NCBI GenBank assembly: GCA_021789755.1
Contig: JAJYJD010000042.1
Coordinates: forward strand, 1 to 17,665
Reading direction: 5' to 3'
Length of the DNA stretch: 17,665 nucleotides
Source of the DNA: Bacteroidota bacterium
GTDB taxonomy: Bacteria; Bacteroidota; Ignavibacteria; Kryptoniales; JAKASW01
The notes under the pieces were generated by a model that did not search any database, was not told the origin of the DNA, and saw nothing but the letters and a program-made list of their open reading frames with translations. A program made the translations under genes and the position numbers. Shown here one piece after another: positions 1 to 6,280 of the stretch; within the stretch, counting starts at the first letter, position 1, and every line of letters starts with the position of its first letter.

Positions 1-782
1 GTGATGTCAGGATAGACGGCGCACTGCAGGGCGATGCCATGATGCGTACTTCGGGCGGCGATTTGACGCTCGACGGAATCAGCGGGGAAGTGAACGGGAA
101 GACTTCTGGCGGGGACATAACCGTGCGCGACCTCGGCGGTGAAGCTGACCTCGCAACCGCGGGCGGCGACATACATGTCGACCGCTCCTCGAAGAATCTT
201 ACAATATCGACGTCCGGCGGCGACATAACCGTAGGAACGGTAGACGGCAACCTTTCTGCCTCGACTTCCGGCGGGGGCATGAACATACAAAAAGTGGGCG
301 GGAACTTGACTGCTTCCACTTCAAGCGGTGACGTGACCGTGGGAAACGTCGGCGGCAGCGTCGCACTATCGACTTCGGGCGGAGACATATCTCTCAGCTC
401 AGGCAAAGGAAAGATTAGTGCCAATACTTCTGGAGGCGACGTCACAATCAGCGACGCAGCCGGTTACGCAAATGTGTCATCTTCAGGAGGGACTGTGAAG
501 GTGGGGTTGACTCCCCAGGGCGGGCAGAGGAGCACGATTGAGTCGAGCGGCGGAGATGTCTACCTCTATATCCCAACGGACGCAAAAGTTACGATCAAAG
601 CCGATATCACCGGTGGAGAAGACGATCGGATAGTCACCGATTTCCCCGTGACCTACACGTCTTCCGGCAGTCACGGCAACCGAAGGGTGGAGTTCACCTT
701 GAACGGCGGAGGGCAGGAAATATATCTGCACACATCTTCCGGCAACATCTATGTCAAGAAACTGAGTTCAGCGGCACGATAA
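1..782 (+). CDS. DUF4097-type beta-solenoid protein, 5' partial
   Basis: The reading frame is open from base 3 to a TAA at 780-782 with no stop upstream, so the gene enters from outside the window; the ATG at 39 is internal to the repeat pattern and probably not the start. The protein is almost entirely made of repeats of the form T-S-G-G-D-[IV]-x-[VIL], spaced by exactly 18 residues through nine units, then by a longer gap and two weaker copies (ESSGGDVYL, HTSSGNIYV). This is the signature of DUF4097 / putative auto-transporter adhesin-like proteins, predicted to form a right-handed beta-helix whose rungs turn at the Gly-Gly-Asp. The N-terminus, with any signal peptide, is missing from view. 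The role is unknown; an envelope location is inferred from the family and from the signal-peptide-bearing neighbour 17 bp downstream, with which it is probably co-transcribed. Confidence 0.85.
   Translation, partial: DVRIDGALQGDAMMRTSGGDLTLDGISGEVNGKTSGGDITVRDLGGEADLATAGGDIHVDRSSKNLTISTSGGDITVGTVDGNLSASTSGGGMNIQKVGGNLTASTSSGDVTVGNVGGSVALSTSGGDISLSSGKGKISANTSGGDVTISDAAGYANVSSSGGTVKVGLTPQGGQRSTIESSGGDVYLYIPTDAKVTIKADITGGEDDRIVTDFPVTYTSSGSHGNRRVEFTLNGGGQEIYLHTSSGNIYVKKLSSAAR
48..494 (+). repeat. Exact 54-nt periodic coding repeat (TSGGD units)
   Basis: The codon for the Thr/Ser that opens each TSGGD-like motif begins at 48, 102, 156, 210, 264, 318, 372, 426 and 480: nine units at a constant spacing of 54 bases. 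The best conserved core reads like acttcgggcggcgacat with third-position changes. The next motif comes 63 bases later (543), so the regular array ends there. Sequence divergence between units is mostly synonymous or in the non-turn residues, which points to an old protein-level repeat and not a recent tandem expansion. Confidence 0.85.
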
Positions 783-799
783 ACAAAAAGGAGGGTCAG

Positions 800-1603
800 A
801 TGAGGCGCATCGGAACGCTTACAATCGGATTGGCCTTGCTCGTGGCTGCCGCGGGCAGGGTTTATCCGTCGTCACATTCTCATGGCGCGAGTGAACAATT
901 CCAGAAGACCTGCACGCTCGGTTCGCGCGGCACTGTGAGTCTGCAAAATGTGAATGGCAATCTATCTATTAAGGCATGGGATAAGAATGAGGTGATGATA
1001 AAGGCGGTTAAGTACGCGGACAATCAGGAGGAACTCGTCAGTCTCGAGATTGAAGTGGACGCGACGGGTGATCGGGTAGCCATAGATACAAAATATCCCG
1101 ACGAGAGCGATGGGGGCCACGGTCACGGCGCGGGTGTGGATTATTCGCTTACGATACCGAGAGATGCAAAAATCGAGAAGGTGAAGATCGTAAACGGCGA
1201 AATAGAGATTTCTGGTGTCTCCGGGAAAGTCGAAGCGTCTGATGTGAACGGCACTATTCACGCCGATGGACTCAGAGACGGATGCGATCTCGGGACGGTG
1301 AACGGAAATGTCGACGCGACATTTGACGGGTTGTCGGCTGCCGGCGATGTAAGGTTGAAATCGGTAAATGGCGGTCTTACCCTGCGTTTGCCGGATAATG
1401 CCGGTGCAGATGTCGATGCCAGAGTTACCACGGGCCGCATCTCAAACGAGTTCGGACTTGAATCCTCCCGGGAACGTAATCGACACTCTTTCGTGAAGGT
1501 AGGTGATGCGATTCGCGGGAAAATCGGAAACGGCGGAGTACTGGTGAGGTTGGAAACCGTGAACGGCAGCATCAGGCTACTGAAATCAGGAAGCTCGCGT
1601 TGA
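800..1603 (+). CDS. Secreted DUF4097-like beta-solenoid protein with VNG motifs
   Basis: 267 residues. The ATG has a strong Shine-Dalgarno (aaaggaggg, about 6 nt upstream). Residues 1 to about 23 form a signal peptide (Arg-Arg, then GTLTIGLALLVAAAG). A Gly/His-rich patch (GGHGHG) lies at 105-110. VNG motifs recur at about 51, 131, 149, 167, 189 and 254, each followed by a short beta-strand pattern such as GNLSIKAW, GEIEISGV or GTIHADGL; this is the DUF4097 repeat signature and predicts a beta-helix. It lies 17 bp after the TSGGD-repeat gene and ends before a strong terminator, so the two are probably one transcript. The turn residues differ (NG here, GGD upstream), so they are distant paralogues, not recent duplicates. 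Function unknown; periplasmic or surface location inferred from the signal peptide. Confidence 0.85.
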   Translation: MRRIGTLTIGLALLVAAAGRVYPSSHSHGASEQFQKTCTLGSRGTVSLQNVNGNLSIKAWDKNEVMIKAVKYADNQEELVSLEIEVDATGDRVAIDTKYPDESDGGHGHGAGVDYSLTIPRDAKIEKVKIVNGEIEISGVSGKVEASDVNGTIHADGLRDGCDLGTVNGNVDATFDGLSAAGDVRLKSVNGGLTLRLPDNAGADVDARVTTGRISNEFGLESSRERNRHSFVKVGDAIRGKIGNGGVLVRLETVNGSIRLLKSGSSR

Positions 1604-1690
1604 AAATATCACGGAGGTCATAGGGAGTAGTTGTCGTATTCCCACGCAGAATCCTTCGGATAAGACTCGCACGCTCCTTTAGTTTCTTGA

Positions 1691-1717
1691 ACCCGGGCTG
1701 TATCTGCCCGGGTTTTT
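1691..1717 (+). terminator. Intrinsic terminator after the DUF4097 pair
   Basis: A perfect 8-bp stem (acccgggc at 1691-1698, gcccgggt at 1706-1713) encloses a 7-nt loop and runs straight into a T tract (ggtttttgtttt). It ends the unit that stops at 1603. Confidence 0.88.
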
Positions 1718-1752
1718 GTTTTCATCGGTCTCGCTCTCGATGCGACTAAAAG

Positions 1753-1780
1753 TTGACTTTTGCCAATCCCGCGGATTAAT
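1753..1780 (+). promoter_or_regulatory. Possible sigma70-like promoter for the VOC/Rid pair
   Basis: TTGACT at 1753-1758 and ATTAAT at 1775-1780 are separated by 16 bp. This is the best -35/-10 pair between the terminator and the VOC gene. It would leave a leader of roughly 125 nt. Pattern match only. Confidence 0.3.
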
Positions 1781-1910
1781 TTCCATTGAACGATGGACGC
1801 GCAGGTCGGTTCTGGAATGTCGGCGAACTTTCCGGCTTAGTCCGCAATAACCGACTGGATGTGGCGCCTGAATCGTTCAAGGTGTCGTTCGAAAAAAGAG
1901 GAGGCACGTA

Positions 1911-2294
1911 ATGATCCCGATGGAAAACGCCGCCAATTGGTTTGAGATACCCGCCCACGATATCGGACGGGCGCGGAAATTCTACGAGGAGATTTCTTCG
2001 ATTCAGATGCAGCCGTTGAAAGCGGGCAACGGACTTGAGATGGCTCTTTTTCCCGTTGCTGCGGGTACCGTCGGAGGAGCGCTGTGTGAGCACATCGGGT
2101 TCTACAAGCCGAGCCATGATGGAACGTTGGTTTATCTTAACGGGAATCCTGACCTGCAGGAAATTCTCGGGAGGGTGGAAGATAATGGCGGAAAGATCAT
2201 GATCGGCAAGAGTCAAATATCACCGGAATACGATTATATGGCGGTGTTCGAGGACACCGAGGGAAACAGAGTCGCATTAAGATCCCGGAGCTGA
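1911..2294 (+). CDS. VOC-family (glyoxalase-fold) protein
   Basis: 127 residues, the usual length of a one-module-pair VOC protein. The ATG is preceded by aagaggagg. The N-terminal half contains WFEIPAHDIGRARKFYEE, the typical first beta-alpha unit, and the C-terminal part ends in VFEDTEGNRVALRS, the typical final strand (D-x-E-G-N-x-h-x-L). The glutamates in these strands sit where the family normally holds a divalent metal. The family includes glyoxalases, dioxygenases and antibiotic-binding proteins, and the substrate cannot be told from sequence. A Rid-family gene follows within 40 bp, so the two may share a transcript and a small-metabolite clean-up role; that is inference. Confidence 0.88.
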   Translation: MIPMENAANWFEIPAHDIGRARKFYEEISSIQMQPLKAGNGLEMALFPVAAGTVGGALCEHIGFYKPSHDGTLVYLNGNPDLQEILGRVEDNGGKIMIGKSQISPEYDYMAVFEDTEGNRVALRSRS

Positions 2295-2333
2295 TACAGA
2301 GCGGCTCCGGCAATGAAAAAAAGGCGGGACTTC

Positions 2334-2726
2334 ATGAACTTCGAGCGAACGTTTTCAAATGCTCCATGGGAATCCAAAGTAGGATATTGCCGGGCGGTAA
2401 AGGCCGGGAACAATATTTATGTGACAGGTACTGCCGCAGTCGACGATGAAGGCAGACCGTTTGCACCGGGTGATGCATATGCACAGGGAAGGAGATGCCT
2501 GGAGCTGATTCAAAAAGCCCTTAGGGAACTGGATGCCGATTTGGACTGCGTCGTTCGAACGAGAATGTTTGTGACAGATATATCGCGCTGGGCTGAATAC
2601 GGGCGAGCTCATAGGGAGGTCTTCGAAGGGAATCCGCCGGCCACAAGCATGATAGAGGTGAAATCGTTGATTGACCCGGTTATGCTGATCGAAATTGAGG
2701 CTGACGCTATCTGTATTTCGGGCTGA
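2334..2726 (+). CDS. Rid-family (YjgF/YER057c/UK114) protein
   Basis: The preferred start is the ATG at 2334, which follows aaaggcggga and gives 130 residues, the normal Rid length; an upstream in-frame ATG at 2313 would add seven residues (MKKRRDF) but has no ribosome-binding site. Family features are the strand IYVTGTAAVDDEG (about 28-40), the helix VVRTRMFVTDISRW (73-86) and the final strand IEIEADAI (119-126). In RidA the sequence before the last strand is P-A-R-S with the Arg binding the imine carboxylate; here it reads PPATSMIEV (about 101-109), so that Arg is absent. Imine/enamine deaminase activity should therefore not be assumed; Arg-less Rid subfamilies exist and their roles are mostly unclear. 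Confidence 0.88.
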   Translation: MNFERTFSNAPWESKVGYCRAVKAGNNIYVTGTAAVDDEGRPFAPGDAYAQGRRCLELIQKALRELDADLDCVVRTRMFVTDISRWAEYGRAHREVFEGNPPATSMIEVKSLIDPVMLIEIEADAICISG

Positions 2727-2742
2727 AATTCGGGCAGCCGCT

Positions 2743-2773
2743 GCAAGAGCCGGGCCTGCCGGTTGCGGGTTGC
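2743..2773 (+). terminator. Possible terminator hairpin after the Rid gene
   Basis: AGCCGG (2748-2753) pairs with CCGGTT (2759-2764) including one G-T pair, and flanking GCAA/TTGC can extend it. T-rich sequence follows (tgctttctactttgatttta), but there is no clean run of T, so termination is only possible. Confidence 0.35.
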
Positions 2774-2781
2774 TTTCTACT

Positions 2782-2810
2782 TTGATTTTATGGTGGCGGA
2801 GAACTATATT
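2782..2810 (+). promoter_or_regulatory. Promoter of tRNA-Gln (sigma70-like)
   Basis: TTGATT at 2782-2787 and TATATT at 2805-2810 are separated by exactly 17 bp, four of six and five of six matches to TTGACA/TATAAT. The start point would be near 2817, giving a leader of about 60 nt before the tRNA. Confidence 0.5.
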
Positions 2811-2875
2811 TTATGCCGCTACGCTTGTGAGGAAGCGCGTGGCGAACCGTGTGGCGTCGCTTTTTGCTGTTCTAT

Positions 2876-2947
<72 letters not shown>

Positions 2948-2952
2948 CGTAG

Positions 2953-3213
2953 ATGGGCTACTTTGTGTATGTGCTGGTGAGCTTGAAAAGAAGAAAGTTC
3001 TATGTTGGGCAGACTAACGATCTGGCTGACAGGCTCAGAAGGCACAACGAAGGGAGAGTAAAGTCGACAAAGGCATACAGGCCATGGTCGATGGTGTACT
3101 TTGAGAAGTATGAGACACGAGCAGAATCCATGAGGCGGGAGCGAGAGCTGAAGAGCCTCAAAGGGACTGCGAAGTTTCTGGAACTGGTTGGCGTAGCCAG
3201 GTGTGCCGGGTAA
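2953..3213 (+). CDS. Small GIY-YIG nuclease-domain protein
   Basis: 86 residues, a stand-alone GIY-YIG domain like the widespread small UPF0213/YhbQ-type proteins. The first strand reads FVYVLVS (4-10) and the second YVGQTNDLADRLRRHNEG (about 17-34), giving the YVY...YVG version of the GIY...YIG pair with the catalytic Arg in DRLRRH. Later come the conserved YFEKYETRAESMRRERELK segment, with its metal-binding Glu, and KFLELV near the end. The ATG lies 5 nt after the tRNA-Gln discriminator base and has no Shine-Dalgarno, so its mRNA probably comes from the tRNA transcript. The product could be a DNA repair accessory or part of a mobile unit. The last residues (GVARCAG) look unlike the family and may be a read-through tail. 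Confidence 0.85.
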   Translation: MGYFVYVLVSLKRRKFYVGQTNDLADRLRRHNEGRVKSTKAYRPWSMVYFEKYETRAESMRRERELKSLKGTAKFLELVGVARCAG

Positions 3214-3247
3214 GACTTCGCAATGACGGCTTCTCTGGTCGTGTTTG

Positions 3248-3268
3248 GCCGGACCGGATTCTTCCGGC
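3248..3268 (+). terminator. Possible terminator hairpin after the GIY-YIG gene
   Basis: GCCGGA (3248-3253) and TCCGGC (3263-3268) form a perfect 6-bp stem with a 9-nt loop, followed by agagttttga. The T run is short. Confidence 0.35.
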
Positions 3269-3274
3269 AGAGTT

Positions 3275-3357
3275 TTGACATATCTCAACAATTGCTGAAC
3301 TGTAAGGTATCCCGACACGAATACGGTCGGGACATCCGAATCCGCCTCCCGCGGAGG
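3275..3357 (+). promoter_or_regulatory. prs upstream region: -35 box and two hairpins
   Basis: A perfect TTGACA lies at 3275-3280, but no good -10 box follows at 16-18 bp, so the promoter is uncertain. Two hairpins follow: TCCCGAC (3310-3316) with GTCGGGA (3326-3332) around a 9-nt loop, and CCTCC (3345-3349) with GGAGG (3353-3357) around a 3-nt loop. The second could also pair as TCCGC/GCGGA. Neither is followed by a T run, so they look like leader structures and not terminators. Confidence 0.3.
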
Positions 3358-3390
3358 ATCCTTGCTAACGGCGAGAATTATAAGTGACAA

Positions 3391-4323
3391 ATGGACGGAA
3401 TTAAAATATTTTCTGGTAGAAGCAATCCCGGCTTAGCGGAGAAGATTGCTCATGAGATCGGCGAGCCTCTCGGTGAGAGAGAGATCGTCAATTTCAGTGA
3501 CGGCGAAATCTGGGTAAAATACTCGGATAACATTCGCGGTTCGGATGTCTTCATAATACAGAGCACGTTCCCGCCGGCCGAGAATCTGATGGAGCTTCTC
3601 ATCATGATCGATGCCGCGAAGCGCGCATCTGCGTCGAGAATAACCGCTGTGATTCCTTATTTCGGCTATGCTCGTCAGGACCGGAAGGACCAACCGAGAG
3701 TCGCCATCTCCTCAAAGCTGGTTGCGAACCTGCTGACGAAAGCAGGCACGGACAGGATCCTGACGATGGATCTTCACGCTGCACAGATCCAGGGATTTTT
3801 CGATATCCCTGTCGATCATCTCTACTCGTCCGCTGTTTTCGTCAGGAAGATTAAAGAGCTGAAGATTCCGAACCTTGTCGTGGTATCCCCCGATGTCGGC
3901 GGAATAAAGTTCTCCCGTGCTTATGCGACCCGACTCGAAGCGGATCTTGTCCTGATAGACAAGAGACGTCCCAAAGCCAATATTGCAGAAGTCGTAAACA
4001 TAATCGGAGACGTGAAGGGAAAGAACGTCCTGATAGTCGACGACCTGATCGACACTGCGGGGACTTTCGTCGCCGGCGTGAACGCGCTCAGGGCTGCGGG
4101 AGTGAGCGACATTTACGGCGCTTGCACTCACCCGATTTTCAGCGGCAACGCCTTTGAAAAAATTGAGGGGAGTGCGCTGAAAAAGCTCATTGTCAGCGAT
4201 ACGGTACCTCTCAAGCGGAAGTCAGATAAAATCGAAGTCGAATCGGTAGCGAGACTGTTCGCGGAAGCGATCCGTAGAACCTACCAGAATGAATCAATCA
4301 GTTCATTATTCGAAATTAAGTAA
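3391..4323 (+). CDS. prs: Ribose-phosphate pyrophosphokinase (PRPP synthetase)
   Basis: 310 residues, the normal bacterial length. It transfers pyrophosphate from ATP to ribose 5-phosphate, making PRPP for purine, pyrimidine, histidine, tryptophan and NAD synthesis in the cytoplasm. Visible motifs: FSDGE (35-39) of the N-terminal half; the ATP-binding YARQDRK (93-99); DLHAAQIQGFF (127-137) with the active-site His129; the flexible-loop KRRP (191-194); and the ribose-phosphate loop VDDLIDTAGT (216-225). An in-frame TGA at 3385-3387 fixes the ATG at 3391 as the earliest start; the ribosome-binding site is weak. The L25 gene starts 10 bp after its stop, as is common in Bacteroidota and relatives. 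Confidence 0.97.
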   Translation: MDGIKIFSGRSNPGLAEKIAHEIGEPLGEREIVNFSDGEIWVKYSDNIRGSDVFIIQSTFPPAENLMELLIMIDAAKRASASRITAVIPYFGYARQDRKDQPRVAISSKLVANLLTKAGTDRILTMDLHAAQIQGFFDIPVDHLYSSAVFVRKIKELKIPNLVVVSPDVGGIKFSRAYATRLEADLVLIDKRRPKANIAEVVNIIGDVKGKNVLIVDDLIDTAGTFVAGVNALRAAGVSDIYGACTHPIFSGNAFEKIEGSALKKLIVSDTVPLKRKSDKIEVESVARLFAEAIRRTYQNESISSLFEIK

Positions 4324-4333
4324 GAGGATAAAA

Positions 4334-5086
4334 ATGGAAGACGTCGTTTTGAATGTTGAGAAAAGGACACTGATGGGCAAGAAATCGAAGAGACTTCATG
4401 CTGATAAGAAGATTCCGGGAGTGTTCTATGGGGGCGGTGAGAACTTCAGCCTGCAGGCGGACGAGGTCCCGGTTCGGAAGCTGGCCGGCTCGCACGTCAC
4501 ACACCTGATCAGGGTGAAATTCCAGGACGGCACCGAACGCCGGGCCATTTTGAATGAAGTTCAGTATGACCCCGTCGGCGGAGAAATTCTGCACTTCGAT
4601 CTTCACGGTATAAAAGAGGGAGAGAAAATTTCAGTCCAGATTCCGGTCCAGCTTCTCGGGACGGCGAAAGGTTTGAAGGATGGCGGAATACTTCAGCACT
4701 CGATACACAGAATCAGGATACAGTGCGACCCGACCAACGTACCGGAGCATATTACCGTCGACGTTACCGAACTCGGAATCGCGGACTCGGTGCATATAAA
4801 GGACATAAAGCTGGAAGGAGTCAAGATACTTGACAATCCCGAAGCTGCAATCGTAACGGTTGTCCCTCCGCCGACGATCAAGGAAGAGACTCCGGAGGCT
4901 GTAGCAGCCGCTGCCGCTGAGCAACCCACCGAACCGGAAGTGATCGGGAAGGCGAAGAAGCCCGAGGAAGAGGGTGAGGCTTCCGCTCCGGAAGAGAAGG
5001 AAAGGGAGAAGGACAGGGACAAGGACAGGGATAAGGAAAGGGAGAAGGACAGGGATAAGGAGAAGGGGAAGAAGAAGGCAGATTGA
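4334..5086 (+). CDS. rplY: 50S ribosomal protein L25 (TL5/CTC type)
   Basis: The start at ATG 4334 follows taagagga and gives 250 residues; a longer in-frame ATG at 4289 would overlap prs and is unlikely. Residues 1 to about 95 are the 5S-rRNA-binding L25 domain (GKKSKRLHADKKIPGVFYG, then NEVQYDPVGGEILHFDLH). Residues about 96-185 are the C-terminal TL5/CTC beta domain. An unusual tail follows: an Ala/Glu/Pro linker (about 190-225) and then repeated Lys-Asp-Arg/Lys-Glu-Arg units to the end (EKDRDKDRDKEREKDRD...KKKAD). The protein binds 5S rRNA in the central protuberance of the 50S subunit. The charged tail is probably disordered; its role is unknown. Pth follows within 45 bp, a conserved pairing. 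Confidence 0.95.
   Translation: MEDVVLNVEKRTLMGKKSKRLHADKKIPGVFYGGGENFSLQADEVPVRKLAGSHVTHLIRVKFQDGTERRAILNEVQYDPVGGEILHFDLHGIKEGEKISVQIPVQLLGTAKGLKDGGILQHSIHRIRIQCDPTNVPEHITVDVTELGIADSVHIKDIKLEGVKILDNPEAAIVTVVPPPTIKEETPEAVAAAAAEQPTEPEVIGKAKKPEEEGEASAPEEKEREKDRDKDRDKEREKDRDKEKGKKKAD
4997..5055 (+). repeat. Internal direct repeat in a purine-rich tract of rplY
   Basis: A 23-base sequence beginning aaggaaagggagaagg occurs identically at 4997-5019 and 5033-5055 (offset 36, i.e. 12 codons). It lies in an almost pyrimidine-free stretch from about 4991 to 5077 that encodes the KDRD/KERE tail. Such a tract can change length by slippage. Confidence 0.85.
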
Positions 5087-5128
5087 TATTCCGCAAAAGC
5101 TCAGTGTCTTTTTTAAGGATTCCGTGGA

Positions 5129-5698
5129 TTGGGAAGGAAAATGATTGTCGGTCTCGGGAATGTCGGACGCGAATATGATGCGACGAGGCACAACGTCGGC
5201 TTCAGAGTGGTCGATCTCCTCGCATCTGACCTCAAGCGAAGTTTCCGACCAGGGAAGGGTGAGTATTACATTTCTGAGTTGCACCACGCGGGGGAAGACG
5301 TCGTGCTTCTGAAACCCACGACATTCATGAACAACAGCGGCATTGCAGTCAAAAGCGCAATCGAAAGATTTGGCGTCGATCCCGCAGACCTGCTCGTCGT
5401 CTGCGATGATTTCAACATTCCGCTGGGCAAGCTTCGCATCCGTAAAGGAGGCAGCGACGGCGGACACAACGGTGTATACTCGATCATTTATCATTTGAAT
5501 GATGACCGATTTGCAAGGCTTCGCTGCGGTATCGGGACTGAGGAGGTTGTACCCGGAAGGGACATGGCAGACTTTGTCCTATCGAATTTCGAGGCAGATG
5601 AAATCCCTGAGGTTGAGAAAATGGTGAAGAGCGCCGCGGAGGCGGTGTTTGTATTCATCAACTCGGGCATCCAGACTGCCATGAACAGATTCAACTGA
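5129..5698 (+). CDS. pth: Peptidyl-tRNA hydrolase
   Basis: It cleaves the ester bond of peptidyl-tRNAs released from stalled ribosomes. With the TTG start at 5129 the protein is 189 residues and begins MGRKMIVGLGN, which lines up with the family start (M-x-x-K-L-I-V-G-L); AAGGA lies about 9 nt upstream. The alternative ATG at 5141, with ggaagg close by, would begin MIVGLGN and is slightly short but possible. Active-site residues are visible: Asn11, His21 (TRHN), Asn68 (FMNNSG), Asp93 and Asn114 (GGHNG). The near-invariant Pro of GLxNPG is Val here (GLGNVG). It sits between the L25 and S6 genes in the usual translation cluster. Confidence 0.95.
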   Translation: MGRKMIVGLGNVGREYDATRHNVGFRVVDLLASDLKRSFRPGKGEYYISELHHAGEDVVLLKPTTFMNNSGIAVKSAIERFGVDPADLLVVCDDFNIPLGKLRIRKGGSDGGHNGVYSIIYHLNDDRFARLRCGIGTEEVVPGRDMADFVLSNFEADEIPEVEKMVKSAAEAVFVFINSGIQTAMNRFN

Positions 5699-5707
5699 AT
5701 AAAAATC

Positions 5708-5766
5708 GCGCCCCGGCGAGCCGTTGCCGGGCGCCAAACTGCTGACCGCTTTCACCGGCGGACAGC
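5708..5766 (+). promoter_or_regulatory. Structured leader of rpsF, possible S6:S18 binding site
   Basis: Two hairpins stand between pth and rpsF. The first pairs 5708-5717 with 5726-5734 (one bulged C) around the loop GAGCCGTT. The second pairs GCTG (5741-5744) with CAGC (5763-5766) and CCGC (5746-5749) with GCGG (5758-5761) around an A-A mismatch, with loop TTTCACCG. rpsF leaders in many bacteria carry a hairpin with a conserved CCG that binds the S6:S18 complex for feedback control. CCG is present in both loops here, so either hairpin could be that element; the exact match to the published motif was not tested. The first could instead be a weak pth terminator. Confidence 0.4.
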
Positions 5767-5787
5767 CAAATTGACCGAAGGAGGTGA

Positions 5788-6243
5788 ATGAAACTGAACA
5801 TAGTTCAGCGAGAGTACGAGACAACGTTCATTGTCAATTCCAACCTGGAAGACGGCCAGATCGAAGCCGTGATTACACGCTATCAGGAATTCGTCGCCAA
5901 GAATGGCGGTGAAGTGAAGACCGTCGACCGTTGGGGGAGAAGGCGTCTCGCCTACACCATCAGGAAGAAGAACGCAGGATTCTACGTGCAGGTGCTCCAT
6001 AAATCCCCCACAGACATCGTAACGAAACTCGAGCAGGCGTTCAAGCTTGACGAGGAAGTGATCCGTCACCTTACGGTAGTTGTCGATAAGAATATGATGA
6101 AAGCCCGTGCGGGCGTGAAGAGACGTCGTCGGCAGCGTGCTTCGAGAACCGAACAGGCTGAATTCTCCACCCAGTCGGATGAAACGCGTCCTTCTGGCGG
6201 GCGGAATTACGCTGCGGCCGGGAAAGATCATGATGAGAGGTAG
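5788..6243 (+). CDS. rpsF: 30S ribosomal protein S6
   Basis: 151 residues. The Shine-Dalgarno is near perfect (gaaggaggtga, close to the ATG). The S6 core covers residues about 8-105: YETTFIVNSNLEDGQI, then VKTVDRWGRRRLAYTIRKK (the usual W-G-x-R-x-L-A-Y) and VIRHLTVVVDK. S6 pairs with S18 on the platform of the 30S subunit. A basic tail (KRRRRQR) and a hydrophilic extension of about 45 residues follow the core, as in several other phyla. It opens the S6-SSB-S18-L9 run, and its leader may be autoregulated. Confidence 0.96.
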   Translation: MKLNIVQREYETTFIVNSNLEDGQIEAVITRYQEFVAKNGGEVKTVDRWGRRRLAYTIRKKNAGFYVQVLHKSPTDIVTKLEQAFKLDEEVIRHLTVVVDKNMMKARAGVKRRRRQRASRTEQAEFSTQSDETRPSGGRNYAAAGKDHDER

Positions 6244-6280
6244 AACCAGATAGTAAGGCTAACTTATTGATGGAGGATCT

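Larger units (their letters stand above)
1604..1910. other. 307-bp intergenic region with terminator and possible promoter
   Basis: Apart from the terminator at 1691-1717 and a possible promoter near 1753-1780, nothing else can be supported here: no tRNA, no convincing small ORF with a ribosome-binding site and no clear repeat. Confidence 0.6.

Noticed and set aside
48..500. CRISPR-like array, because of the constant 54-nt spacing
   Set aside because: The period is a whole number of codons in one long open frame, the repeats vary at third positions, and there are no unique spacers.
1776..2216. 146-residue ORF on the - strand
   Set aside because: It lies opposite the VOC gene, has no recognisable domain or ribosome-binding site, and the + strand gene fully explains the region.
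4991..5080. Replication origin or iteron-like repeat
   Set aside because: The repeats are in frame, inside the conserved L25 gene, and code for a plausible charged tail.
4631..5494. 287-residue - strand ORF opposite rplY and pth
   Set aside because: Its Leu/Pro-rich look is the reverse reading of the purine-rich charged tail; both sense genes are certain.
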